DNA of 38,128 bases from Nitrospirota bacterium. Lineage in GTDB: Bacteria; Nitrospirota; Nitrospiria; Nitrospirales; Nitrospiraceae. Below the pieces are notes generated by a model that did not search any database, was not told where the DNA came from, and saw only the letters and a list, made by a program, of their open reading frames with translations. Each line of letters starts with the position of its first letter. Position 1 is the stretch's first letter. Shown here one piece after another: positions 17,494 to 25,759 of this stretch. Location of the stretch: positions 1-38,128 of the forward strand of contig JAHRHE010000019.1 in NCBI GenBank assembly GCA_020027965.1, in the 5' to 3' direction. Both the position numbers and the translations under genes were made by a program.

Positions 17494-20160
17494 TTACGGA
17501 GGCATCTGCACACTGGTGGGCGGGGTCACACTCATGCTGGCCCCCGCGGGAGCGGTCTGGGCCGGGAACGGCAGGAACACGCTGGCCTGCCCGAGGCCAA
17601 AGGAGGGCACCGCGGGCGTCACAGTGACAGTGACCGGGCCGCTGGCGGCCTCGCCCCCTGGGGTGCCCACCGAAAACGTATAGGCGCCCTCCGGCACCGA
17701 CGAGGCCGTGGTCACATTGACCGGCAGGGTGCTCGCGGTCGCACCCGAGACGATGGTGGCCGTCAGGCCCGGTTGGGTAAAGGTGACCGACGTCGCACTC
17801 GCTAAGTTGAACCCCGCAATGACCACCTGCATCGTTGTCCCCTGGGCGACGCGGGAAGGCTCGACCCCCACGATGATCGGGGGGACCAGCACGGTGAACG
17901 GGGCCGGGCTCGTCGTCGCCCCGTTCGCATTGCTAACCGTCACCGAGCCCGTGGTGGCGGCGGTCGGCACTGTGACAAGAAGCTCGGTGCTGGTGGCGCT
18001 CGTGATGGTCGCAATGGCGTTGCCGCCGAAGGTGACGGTTGTGCCGCCGGGCGTAGCATCGAACCCAGAGCCGGTGATCGTGACCGTCGTGCCGACGGGT
18101 CCGCTGGCGGGACTCAGACTCAGGATGGTCGGGCCCGTGCTTACGATGAAGTTCGTGGAACTCGTGGCGGTGCCGCCGGGCGTGGTCACGCTGATCGGGC
18201 CGGTGGTGGCACCCGGAGGCACGCTCGTGGTGATCCCGGTGGCGGTGGCTGCCGTCACAACGGCCAAGACGCCGTTGAACTTGACCTGGTTGTTGGCGGG
18301 CAAGGAATCAAAGTTTTCGCCGGTCAGAACTACGGTCGCGCCCACAATCCCGGTGCCCGGCGAAAATCCTGAGATGGCCGGCCGCGCCCCACCCGTGGTG
18401 AAGCGGCTGGTCAGCGGGGGCAACGGATTGCTCGCCCGATCGGTGACGCCCTGGAGGGCGAGTGTATAGGTGGTACCAGGGGTCAGTGGTGCGGTGGGGA
18501 GGAAGAAGGCGAGTAGACCTTCTTCTCCCGGACTCACGGTCCCGGGCACGAGACCCTGGGGGCCGGTCAGGGTCATCGTGGAGGGCTTGAGCGTGGTGAC
18601 GTTGATCGGCTCAGAGAACCGGATAGCCAAGAGGGGCGTGCTCGAGATGCCGCTGGCGGACGAGGCCGGCGTAATCTCCAGCACCGTGGGCGGCGTACTG
18701 TCGCGCCCCGGCTGAAAATACAGATCCGTGTCTTTGGTTGGGTCCCTGTCTTCATCCTCCCGGCCGCCCGCTAGGAGAATGTCTCCGCTGGGCAGGACCG
18801 TCGCCGTATGATTGAAGCGTTTCATTCGCAGTTTCGGCCGAACCTTGGCGAAGGTCTGGGTCTCCGGATCGAACACCTCCACCGAGCGCAGCGCGTCCTT
18901 TTTGGTCCGTCCTCCCGCTATCAGCAGCCGGCCGTCGTTGAGGAGATTCGCGGAATGGCGAGCGCGGGCGGTGTGAAGCCGCACGTCCAGCAGGTGACTC
19001 TCCCCTGTGGCAGGATCAAACAGCTCGGCGGAGCTCAAGACTTCGTCTTCATGCCGACCCCCGACGACGAGGATCAACCCGTTGGGCAGCAGGGTCGAAG
19101 TGTGGTTGTGCCGCGGCACCGCCAAGGCATGAGGCAGAACCGAGAACTGACCGCTCCGCAGATCGTAGAGCAGGCCGCTGGGCACTTCGAAGGCCTCCCC
19201 CTCCGCGAGGGCCATGTGCGAGGCATCCAGCCCTCCCAGAATTACGACCCGCCCGTCCGGAAGCAACGTCGCGGTATGGCCCACCCGGGCCACCTGCACG
19301 GTCGAAGACAGCGCCTCAAAGGTCTGGTTCAGGGTCCCGAGTTCCGCGCTGAACAGCACTCCGTGAGCGTCCCGCCCGGCCGCCACCAGCACCTCTCCAT
19401 TGGGTAGCAGGGTCCCGGTGTGCTCCGCGCGGGCCGTGGTCAGCTCGGCCGGGAGCCGTGCGCTGTTGAGCGTCCTGGGATCAAAAACTTCGGCGTTGTC
19501 CTGGATATCTTTGTCCTTGCCCCGGCCACCGGTGAAGAGCACGGTGCCGTCCGGCATTAAGGTCGCCGTATGGCCAGCCCGTGCCTGCGCCAGCTTGCCC
19601 AGTCGCATGACGCCGACGATGGCGAGGGTGATGTGACTCCCGGGATGGCCGTGCAGCTCGACCCGAAGGCGGTGGGGCCCTGGCGTCAGGCGCAGATGCT
19701 TTTCGATGACGTCTTCCCGCTTGTTCAGCTCTCGCCGGAAGACCACCTCGTGACCATCCACCAGCACCCGCCCGCTGGACACCGCCTCGGGATCCCTGTG
19801 CTCGTACTTCTTTCCGTGGTGCTCGTGGTGGTCGTCGTCTTCATCCTCATCATCCCGGTCGTACCCGCGGAGCTCGGGGATCTGACAGCGCTCCGCGCGG
19901 TCTTTTTCCTCATCTTTCTCATCCTGGTCGCCGTTGACGAGGCACAGGGTGAAGGCGGCAGAGGTTGAGGCCGGGACGGTGAAGGTGTGGCCGAAGGCTT
20001 CGGTCGCACCTGAGGTCTTCTCGAACACCTCGGGGCCAAAGACCGCGCGGCGTTGGTCCTCAGCCCCGAGGGGAGATGCCCAGAGGAAAATAAACAATGC
20101 CCCCGTCGCGAGAGGCAGCCACCGGCGGGGTGCGCTCGGCACGGAGGTGTCGTGGACCAT
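17494..20160 (-). CDS. Secreted kelch/Ig-like/TIG multidomain protein
   Basis: The 888-residue exported protein has a signal peptide (residues 1-33). A domain near 35-200 is interrupted by a strongly acidic, His-rich insertion at about 79-122, including DRDDEDEDDDHHEHHG. Next come at least five kelch/galactose-oxidase-like repeats (ARAGHTATLMPDGTVLFTGG and variants) that should form a beta-propeller. A Big_5-type Ig-like domain follows (PPTVLEITPASSASG, LLAIRFSEPI), then about three IPT/TIG domains (GFSPGTGIVGATVVLTGENF, LSLSPASGPVGTTVTITGSG). It probably acts at the cell surface in adhesion or glycan binding. The start at 20160 is fixed by the promoter at 20201-20229, which overlaps the longer open frame. 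Confidence 0.8.
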   Translation of the reverse strand: MVHDTSVPSAPRRWLPLATGALFIFLWASPLGAEDQRRAVFGPEVFEKTSGATEAFGHTFTVPASTSAAFTLCLVNGDQDEKDEEKDRAERCQIPELRGYDRDDEDEDDDHHEHHGKKYEHRDPEAVSSGRVLVDGHEVVFRRELNKREDVIEKHLRLTPGPHRLRVELHGHPGSHITLAIVGVMRLGKLAQARAGHTATLMPDGTVLFTGGRGKDKDIQDNAEVFDPRTLNSARLPAELTTARAEHTGTLLPNGEVLVAAGRDAHGVLFSAELGTLNQTFEALSSTVQVARVGHTATLLPDGRVVILGGLDASHMALAEGEAFEVPSGLLYDLRSGQFSVLPHALAVPRHNHTSTLLPNGLILVVGGRHEDEVLSSAELFDPATGESHLLDVRLHTARARHSANLLNDGRLLIAGGRTKKDALRSVEVFDPETQTFAKVRPKLRMKRFNHTATVLPSGDILLAGGREDEDRDPTKDTDLYFQPGRDSTPPTVLEITPASSASGISSTPLLAIRFSEPINVTTLKPSTMTLTGPQGLVPGTVSPGEEGLLAFFLPTAPLTPGTTYTLALQGVTDRASNPLPPLTSRFTTGGARPAISGFSPGTGIVGATVVLTGENFDSLPANNQVKFNGVLAVVTAATATGITTSVPPGATTGPISVTTPGGTATSSTNFIVSTGPTILSLSPASGPVGTTVTITGSGFDATPGGTTVTFGGNAIATITSATSTELLVTVPTAATTGSVTVSNANGATTSPAPFTVLVPPIIVGVEPSRVAQGTTMQVVIAGFNLASATSVTFTQPGLTATIVSGATASTLPVNVTTASSVPEGAYTFSVGTPGGEAASGPVTVTVTPAVPSFGLGQASVFLPFPAQTAPAGASMSVTPPTSVQMPP

Positions 20161-20200
20161 TGGCACTTTCTGGGCACTTCCTGAGGCGGGCAGGTTGCTG

Positions 20201-20229
20201 CTTATACGCCTGATCGGAAGGGGCGTCAA
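20201..20229 (-). promoter_or_regulatory. Sigma70-like promoter for the kelch/Gly-rich pair
   Basis: On the minus strand TTGACG (20229-20224), 17 bp, TATAAG (20206-20201). The transcription start should be near 20194, 34 nt before the ATG. Just upstream, CCCCTACCTAAGGAGGGG is an imperfect palindrome that could be an operator, though this is speculative. Confidence 0.65.
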
Positions 20230-20520
20230 CCCCTCCTTAGGTAGGGGGTCGCATAGGATTGAGTGCGTTCTTGGTTGTCCTTACCCTACAAAGCCTCCAA
20301 ATTAGTCAAAACTGGCTGAGAATGTGCTTTCACTATAAGAAACAGACAATTACGTTAAGTTTCAACCGCCCGTTGAAATCCGGGACCGGCCTAATACAAA
20401 GGACAGAATAGGCTGTCGCAAATCAGCTCACTGGAATGCTAAAAAGGAAGGGCTCAGAGCCTGGTCTCGATCCCGGTCTGGGTTCGACGAGGCCGTGAAC
20501 GCACGCGGAGGAACAGGGGT

Positions 20521-20871
20521 ATGACTGAGCTCACGATTTACCAGAAGCCGACCTGCAGCACCTGTCGCGAGGCCATCAAGATTCTACAGAGCAGCGGGCA
20601 GGAGTATACCTCAGTCAACTACTACGAGAGGCCCTTCACCAAACCGCAGTTGAAGGCCCTGCTGAAGAAGGCGGGACTCCAGGCGAAGGATGTGCTCAGA
20701 TCCAAAGAGGATATCTACAAAAAGCTCAAGCTGGCCTCGAAGAATCTCTCTGAGGACGCGTTGCTGGACCTGATGATCAAACATCCCGACTTAATCCAGC
20801 GGCCGATCGTGGAGAAGGGAGACAAGGCCCGGCTAGCCCGCCCGGCGGAGACGATCAAGCAGATGCTCTAG
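20521..20871 (+). CDS. ArsC/Spx-family thioredoxin-fold protein
   Basis: The 116-residue protein has the redox motif CSTC near residue 12 in YQKPTCSTCREA, then KPQLKALLKKAGL and a C-terminal HPDLIQRPIVEKGDKARLARP, which fits the glutaredoxin-linked ArsC/YffB/Spx group. It could reduce arsenate or act as a redox regulator. The Arg triad of true R773-type ArsC is not clear, and a dedicated LMW-phosphatase-type arsC is present at 37593, so arsenate reduction is not assumed. GGAGG lies upstream of the ATG. The 290-bp gap before it (20230-20520) contains an AT-rich patch with a TATAAG (20334-20339) but no convincing -35. Its TAG stop interlocks with that of rnd in CTAG. Confidence 0.8.
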   Translation: MTELTIYQKPTCSTCREAIKILQSSGQEYTSVNYYERPFTKPQLKALLKKAGLQAKDVLRSKEDIYKKLKLASKNLSEDALLDLMIKHPDLIQRPIVEKGDKARLARPAETIKQML

Positions 20872-22055
20872 GTTTGCGGAGTGAGGCGGAGCTTGCCCGT
20901 TCGGGGAGTGATGCTGACGAGGACGGTTCCCTCGAGCACGCGCAGCAACAGCTCGCCGGCCAACTGCCGACGCCAGCCGTGCAGGATCGGGAGCTCCAGG
21001 TTCTCTCGCTGCGCAGGCTTCGCGGCTACCAGGGCCTGCAGATCGGACGCACTGGCTAACAGGCTGGGGGCGATCTCTTCCTCCTCTGCGCGAGCCTTGA
21101 GCACCGCCTGAAGCAGATCCACCTGGCCGGCCGACTCCGGTTCGATCCGCCGCACCCGCGGGACCTCCGGCCATTCAGCCTCCGGAAGCGCAAGGCCGTG
21201 CCGGATGACTCCCAAGACGGCTTCCCCGTTGCGGTCGGCTTCGGACGGATGGAACCCTCTGGTCGCGCGCAGGGCCGCGACCGTCGTCGGCGTGCGACGC
21301 GCCAGCTCCAGCAGTACGTCATCTCTGATCACCCGACCACGCGGCACGTTCCGGCGCCGGGCCTCTCCTTCCCGCCAGGCGACCAGCTCTCTGAGCACGG
21401 CGGCCGACCGCGGCTTCAGGTTCTCCCAGCCGCGAATGCGCTGGTACCGATGGCGTGGGTCCCGCGCGAGTTCGCCGTGCTTCAATTCGAGACGCGCAAA
21501 CTCCTCGCGGACCCACTCCAGGCGACCAAGTGTCTCCAACCGGCGGCGGAGATGCTCATAGACCGGCAGGAGATACTGCACATCCTCGAGGGCGTAAGCG
21601 ATCTGATCCTGGGTCAAGGGACGTTGACTCCAGTTGGTCAACGTGTGAGATTTCTCGATGGTGGTGCCAAGCACGCGCTGCACCAGATGGGCGTAGGCCA
21701 TCTGAGTGCCGTACCCGACCATGGCTGCCGCGACCTGCGTGTCGAAGACCGGAGTGGGAACGCGGCCGCCGTGCGCGAACAGCAGCTCGAGGTCCTGGCG
21801 GCCGGCATGGACCACCTTCTCGGTGCCCGGATCGGCCAGCATCTCCATCACGCAATCAAGGGGACCGACCGCCGGCACGTCAATCACCGCGGCATGGTCA
21901 CCCGCGGCGAGCTGAATCAGCTCCAGGCGAGGCACGAAGCTGTCCTCGCCGACGAACTCCGTGTCCAGGGCAAGCCGATCCGTCCCGCGAATACGCTCGC
22001 AGAACATTTTCAGGTTGTTCGGATCGGCGATATAGTGGGTAAGCAGCGGTGTCAT
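20868..22055 (-). CDS. rnd: Ribonuclease D
   Basis: RNase D is a 3'-5' exoribonuclease that trims tRNA and other structured RNA ends. The DEDDy motifs are visible: LALDTEF (Asp31, Glu33), VVHAGRQDLELL, and YALEDVQYLLPVY. The C-terminal half is an HRDC-containing region (VAWREGEARRRNVPRGRVIRDD). At 395 residues it has typical length. No Shine-Dalgarno precedes the ATG at 22055, but it lies 46 bp after the J-domain gene and may depend on read-through from it. The stop codon interlocks with the convergent ArsC/Spx-like gene. Confidence 0.92.
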   Translation of the reverse strand: MTPLLTHYIADPNNLKMFCERIRGTDRLALDTEFVGEDSFVPRLELIQLAAGDHAAVIDVPAVGPLDCVMEMLADPGTEKVVHAGRQDLELLFAHGGRVPTPVFDTQVAAAMVGYGTQMAYAHLVQRVLGTTIEKSHTLTNWSQRPLTQDQIAYALEDVQYLLPVYEHLRRRLETLGRLEWVREEFARLELKHGELARDPRHRYQRIRGWENLKPRSAAVLRELVAWREGEARRRNVPRGRVIRDDVLLELARRTPTTVAALRATRGFHPSEADRNGEAVLGVIRHGLALPEAEWPEVPRVRRIEPESAGQVDLLQAVLKARAEEEEIAPSLLASASDLQALVAAKPAQRENLELPILHGWRRQLAGELLLRVLEGTVLVSITPRTGKLRLTPQT

Positions 22056-22101
22056 CGTGCAGGTGATGGGGGAGCAGCGGGCGCGATTGGCGCGTGGAGG
22101 C

Positions 22102-22707
22102 TCATCGCTCTCGAGGTGGCTCCGTCTGTGTCAAGCTCAAGTTGTCCTTGAGGTATTGATAGGCCTCAATGATCCGGCGCAGTTCCGGCTCCGAGCTCCG
22201 ATCCCCCTTTCGCACGTCGGGGTGCAGCATCTTGGCGCGCCGGCGGAAGGCGGCGGTGATGGCCGAGAGCGAGCTGCCGAATTCCAATCCCAGCACCTCC
22301 AAGGCCTCGGAGGTGCTATTGATCTCCCCGCGCATACTCGGGAGAGCTCCGCCGCCGCCCGCGGCCCTGAAGAAATCGGCGAAGTTGATCTTGCGCCGAC
22401 GTCTCCGTGGTCGCTCACGGACCTCGCTGTCGAGCTCCTCGAACCGGTCCTCCATGAACTCCAGGCGAGACTCCAGACGCATCGCGCCCGACAGGTCACA
22501 GATAAGACCAAGTTCCGCCTCGATCAGACCCAGGGTTTGATCGATTTCCCCCAGTCCCTCTTCCACCTTAAAGTAGGTATCGACTCGGTCCTGCAGCACG
22601 TGCTCCACCGCGAAATCGAGGGCCGCTTCAGTCTTATGCTTCAGCACTTCAATGCGCCGGCGCATCCCGTCCTGGTACTTCGCCCGCTTCCTTCCATCGA
22701 ATGCCAT
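22102..22707 (-). CDS. J-domain protein with helical N-terminal region
   Basis: The 201-residue protein carries a J domain at its C-terminus rather than the N-terminus: EALEVLGLEFGSSLSAI, FRRRAKMLHPDVRKGD with the essential HPD, and IEAYQYLKD (about 133-190). The first 95 residues are charged and predicted helical, with an Arg run RRRRRK near 100. Such proteins stimulate an Hsp70 and select its client, which is unknown here. GGAGG precedes the ATG. An extended -10 (TGCTAGAAT) lies upstream, and rnd follows 46 bp downstream. Confidence 0.82.
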   Translation of the reverse strand: MAFDGRKRAKYQDGMRRRIEVLKHKTEAALDFAVEHVLQDRVDTYFKVEEGLGEIDQTLGLIEAELGLICDLSGAMRLESRLEFMEDRFEELDSEVRERPRRRRRKINFADFFRAAGGGGALPSMRGEINSTSEALEVLGLEFGSSLSAITAAFRRRAKMLHPDVRKGDRSSEPELRRIIEAYQYLKDNLSLTQTEPPRER

Positions 22708-22742
22708 CCCGCCTCCACCGTGGCGTGAGTCCTCAGCGGGTC

Positions 22743-22751
22743 ATTCTAGCA
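22743..22751 (-). promoter_or_regulatory. Extended -10 promoter for the J-domain/rnd pair
   Basis: TGC then TAGAAT (22751-22743 on the minus strand) is an extended -10 element; no good -35 is seen. The predicted leader is about 28 nt and contains the GGAGG of the J-domain gene. Confidence 0.4.
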
Positions 22752-22769
22752 TAACTCCTCGTAAGCAGC

Positions 22770-22987
22770 ATTCAGCCATCAGTAGTGTCTTCAAGTCTGT
22801 TTCCGTCTGAACGGCTTCAAGTCCGAGCGTCGTCAAGGCATCGGGCCTTGGTCTTCGGAAGACGTTCGACGCGCGACTTGATGACGTGAAAACCGGCGTG
22901 CTAGACTCCAGCGGTATGTGCGTATTCAGCCATCAGCGAACAGCTTGGCCCCCACCCAGCCCTCCTCCCTCAAGGGGGAAGGCTGGG
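22770..22987. repeat. Repeats in the gap before the cytochrome gene
   Basis: The gap 22708-23088 has no gene. A 13-bp direct repeat, ATTCAGCCATCAG, occurs at 22770-22782 and 22924-22936. An imperfect hairpin follows, with outer arms CCCAGCC (22955-22961) and GGCTGGG (22981-22987). The Shine-Dalgarno GGAGG of the cytochrome gene lies at the right end. Confidence 0.5.
22878..22907 (+). promoter_or_regulatory. Possible promoter for the cytochrome c gene
   Basis: TTGATG (22878-22883), 18 bp, TAGACT (22902-22907) preceded by TGC as an extended -10. The leader to the ATG at 23089 would be about 175 nt and would include the hairpin at 22955-22987. Confidence 0.4.
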
Positions 22988-23088
22988 GAAGGGGCACGGA
23001 AAGCTACGCGCTGAGTGCTACCCTTCTACCACGATTTTGAAAAAGGTGACAGCCACGGAGACCTTTTCCACACCCTTCTGGAGGTTTC

Positions 23089-23616
23089 ATGCGAAGTTTG
23101 AAGATGCTCGAATCGTTTCGCGGGCTTCTCCAGTTGTGGACAGGCATTCTGCTCGTTCTGTGGTGCAGTGCGGGAGAGGCTGCGAACCCGTCCGGATATG
23201 GCCAGCCCGGTGGGGAATTCGACATCCGCATCCCTCGCGTTCCTACTGCCGAGCTCGCGGCAGCAAAGGCGCAACAGCCCCCGTTTTCCGCCACGTCGGA
23301 AATTCTGGCCGAAGGCAAAGCGATCTTCCTCGGGCGCGGCACCTGCTTCCAGTGCCATGGCCCTGAGGGTAAGGGCAACGGTGGCGCCGCAAAGATCCTT
23401 CCGATCCAACCCCGCAACTTCACCAATCCCGCCTTCAAGAAGCTCCGGACTCCCGGTGAACTGATGTGGGTCCTTAAGAACGGCAGCCTGGGGCAATCCG
23501 GCGAGGTGCCGGGAACCGGCATGTTGCCCATCGTGGGTCAGTTCCTGAGCGAAGAGGACGGCTGGAAGGTGCTGCTGTACGAGCTGAGTCTGGGGAGCAC
23601 TCCAGTAGGAGAGTGA
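23089..23616 (+). CDS. Monohaem c-type cytochrome, exported
   Basis: The 175-residue protein has an N-terminal signal (hydrophobic LLQLWTGILLVLWCSAGEA) and a single haem site CFQCH (Cys86, Cys89, His90) in a class I cytochrome c context (AEGKAIFLGRGTCFQCHGPEG). A likely axial Met is Met145 in GTGMLP. It should carry electrons in the periplasm; its redox partner is not in the window. GGAGG precedes the ATG. It stands alone, with the malic enzyme gene converging 72 bp downstream. Confidence 0.9.
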   Translation: MRSLKMLESFRGLLQLWTGILLVLWCSAGEAANPSGYGQPGGEFDIRIPRVPTAELAAAKAQQPPFSATSEILAEGKAIFLGRGTCFQCHGPEGKGNGGAAKILPIQPRNFTNPAFKKLRTPGELMWVLKNGSLGQSGEVPGTGMLPIVGQFLSEEDGWKVLLYELSLGSTPVGE

Positions 23617-23688
23617 GGAGTGAAGAGTGAGGAAGTAAAGGGGAAGAGAGTGCAGACCCAGTAGGGATCACGCCTTACGATTCACGTT

Positions 23689-25110
23689 TCACGTCTTCGG
23701 GAGGCGGCGGGCTATTCCGGTGTCACGCGCCGCCGCGGCGACGGCCAGGGACACCTGATGCACCACCTGCTTGTCGAAGACGCTGGGGATAATGTAGTCC
23801 TCACTGAGCGCGTTCTCGGGGATGATGTCCGCAATCGCCTCCGCAGCAGCCAGCTTCATGGCCTCGTTGATGTCGCGCGCCTGCACGTTCAGCGCGCCTC
23901 GAAAGATCCCCGGGAAGGCCAGCACGTTATTGATCTGGTTGGGGTAATCCGACCGGCCCGTCGCGAAGATCCGGCATCGCGGGACGGCCTGATCCGGCGC
24001 GATCTCGGGGTCCGGATTCGCCATGGCGAACACGATGCGATTCTTGTCCATCAAATCCAAGTCAGCCGGCTGCAAGATATTACCCACTGAGAGGCCGATG
24101 AACACATCCGCGCCCTTCAGCGCATCCTGAAGGGTTCCGGAGGGCCGCCCGCGCTGAACAGACGCGGCCAGGGCAGATCGGTTGGCCCGGAGACGCTCCG
24201 GATCGCCCGAGAGCACGATCCCCTCCCGGCTGCAGCCGATCAGGCGAGTCACTCCCGCCGCCAGGAGGATCTGGCAGCACGCCATGCCGGCCGCCCCGAG
24301 GCCGTTGACCACGACCTGAACCTCCTCGAAGCGCTTTCCAACCACCTTCAGCGCGTTCCTGAGCGCTGCGAGAATCACCACGGCCGTCCCATGCTGATCG
24401 TCGTGCATCACCGGAATATCCAGCGCGGCTTTCAATCGGCGCTCGATCTCAAAACACCGCGGCGCGCTGATGTCCTCCAGGTTAATGCCCCCGAAACCGG
24501 GGGCGATGCCCTGAACGATCCGGACGATCTCGTCAGGATCCTGGGTGTTCAGGCAGATCGGCCAGGCATCGATGTCGGCAAACTCCCTGAATAGCATGGC
24601 CTTCCCTTCCATGACCGGCAGGGCCGCCTCCGGCCCAAGGTTGCCGAGACCCAGCACCGCCGATCCATCCGTGACCACCGCCACGCTGTTGCACTTGGTC
24701 GTGAAAGCATACACCTTCGACCGATCCTTGGCGATTGCCTGGGAAACCCGTCCGACGCCCGGGGTGTAGACCATCGAGAGCGTGTTCCTCGTGGTCAACG
24801 GCAACTTGCTTTCGACGCGAATTTTTCCTCCCAAGTGCATCAGGAAGATCCGGTCGGAAGCGTTCAGGACCTTCACGTCCGGCAAGCCGTTCAGCCTGGC
24901 CAGTACCTGCTCCGCGTGCTCCTCGGACTTGGCATCGAAGGTCACATCCCGGATGATCTTGTCCCGGGACGCCGACACGATGTCCACCGCCCCCAGGTTG
25001 CCGCCCTCCTCGGCTAAGGTCGTCGCCACGCGGGCGAACATGCCGGGGCGGTTCGCGAGCTCGAGCCTCACCGTCATGCGATAGTTGGAATAGGGACCGA
25101 GGTCGGTCAT
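23689..25110 (-). CDS. NAD(P)-dependent malic enzyme with ACT domain
   Basis: The enzyme decarboxylates malate to pyruvate. Residues 1-85 form an ACT domain ([21 protein letters not shown]), a ligand-binding regulatory module found in part of this family. The malic enzyme core follows: [43 protein letters not shown] with metal-binding Asp residues, [13 protein letters not shown] for the cofactor, and [10 protein letters not shown]. At 473 residues it is complete. AGGAG lies eight bases before the ATG. Cofactor preference cannot be read securely. Gene names maeA, maeB and sfcA are used for relatives, so no symbol is assigned. Confidence 0.93.
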   Translation of the reverse strand: MTDLGPYSNYRMTVRLELANRPGMFARVATTLAEEGGNLGAVDIVSASRDKIIRDVTFDAKSEEHAEQVLARLNGLPDVKVLNASDRIFLMHLGGKIRVESKLPLTTRNTLSMVYTPGVGRVSQAIAKDRSKVYAFTTKCNSVAVVTDGSAVLGLGNLGPEAALPVMEGKAMLFREFADIDAWPICLNTQDPDEIVRIVQGIAPGFGGINLEDISAPRCFEIERRLKAALDIPVMHDDQHGTAVVILAALRNALKVVGKRFEEVQVVVNGLGAAGMACCQILLAAGVTRLIGCSREGIVLSGDPERLRANRSALAASVQRGRPSGTLQDALKGADVFIGLSVGNILQPADLDLMDKNRIVFAMANPDPEIAPDQAVPRCRIFATGRSDYPNQINNVLAFPGIFRGALNVQARDINEAMKLAAAEAIADIIPENALSEDYIIPSVFDKQVVHQVSLAVAAAARDTGIARRLPKT

Positions 25111-25377
25111 GGTCAGACTCCTGGGTCAGCGCATCTTCGTTTATATTATCCCATATCTTTGCCCCGTTGAGTATCTTCCCGGCGATTCTCGCCCCGGTAC
25201 TTCTTGCGCCTCTCAGCTCGGGTGGCCCTGATCCCCCTCACCGCCTTCCCGGTCCGAATTCCCTTCCGGCCAGGCCGAAATCCGATGTTGACTTTCGTAG
25301 AGAGTTTGGATTAGGGTTGCGCCTCGGCAGGGCGGGGTCCCTGCCGGAGAGCTCTCGCGGGAAGGGGGTGATGATCG

Positions 25378-25599
25378 ATGAAGCGGATGTTGGCAACACT
25401 CGTGGCGGTGACGTTTCTGGCAGGATTCACCGGCCTGTCCTTCGCGGACGAAAAGGCCGGCGGCGCTCCCGCAGGTGAAATGAAGGGTGAGATGAAAGGC
25501 GAAAAGCACGACGAGATGAAGGGTGAGATGAAGGGCGAGATGAAAGGCGAAAAGAAAGCTGCGACGAAGGGCGAGAAGAAAAAGAAGGAGAAAAAGTAA
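25378..25599 (+). CDS. Small secreted MKGE-repeat protein
   Basis: The 73-residue protein has a signal peptide (MKRMLATLVAVTFLAGF, likely cut after SFA) and then almost nothing but Lys, Glu, Gly and Met: at least five copies of MKGE, ending KKKKEKK. The mature part of about 50 residues is highly charged and should be disordered. The function is unknown; Met- and Lys-rich periplasmic peptides can bind metals or polyanions, but that is only a thought. GGAAGGGGG sits upstream of the ATG. A hairpin terminator follows, so it is probably a single-gene transcript. Confidence 0.7.
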   Translation: MKRMLATLVAVTFLAGFTGLSFADEKAGGAPAGEMKGEMKGEKHDEMKGEMKGEMKGEKKAATKGEKKKKEKK

Positions 25600-25650
25600 A
25601 TCGGCTCTCGCTCTGCGGAGCTCAACTGCTCTATTAATCTCGATAGAAAG

Positions 25651-25697
25651 CGGCCCGCGCTCGGCATAAGGCTGAGTCCGCGGGCCGATTCTTTTCC
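25651..25697 (+). terminator. Terminator after the MKGE-repeat gene
   Basis: A 9-bp GC stem (25651-25659 with 25679-25687) contains an inner stem, CTCGGC with GCTGAG, and is followed by ATTCTTTTCC. It ends the small gene before the large fusion gene begins. Confidence 0.65.
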
Positions 25698-25721
25698 GGC
25701 CCACAGCATCAATCCTCGGTG

Positions 25722-25751
25722 TTGACCAGGGCTTTCGCAGGGTGGTACGGT
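25722..25751 (+). promoter_or_regulatory. Possible promoter close to the fusion gene start
   Basis: TTGACC (25722-25727), 18 bp, TACGGT (25746-25751). If used, transcription would begin within a few bases of the ATG at 25760. The -10 is weak. Confidence 0.3.
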
Positions 25752-25759
25752 GAGAGCCC

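Noticed and set aside
20521-20871. A second arsenate reductase tied to the ars operon
   Set aside because: It is 15 kb away with no ars operator; the thioredoxin-fold family has other roles.
25480-25590. Possible CRISPR or tandem DNA repeat
   Set aside because: The short repeats are codons for MKGE within one protein; there are no spacers.
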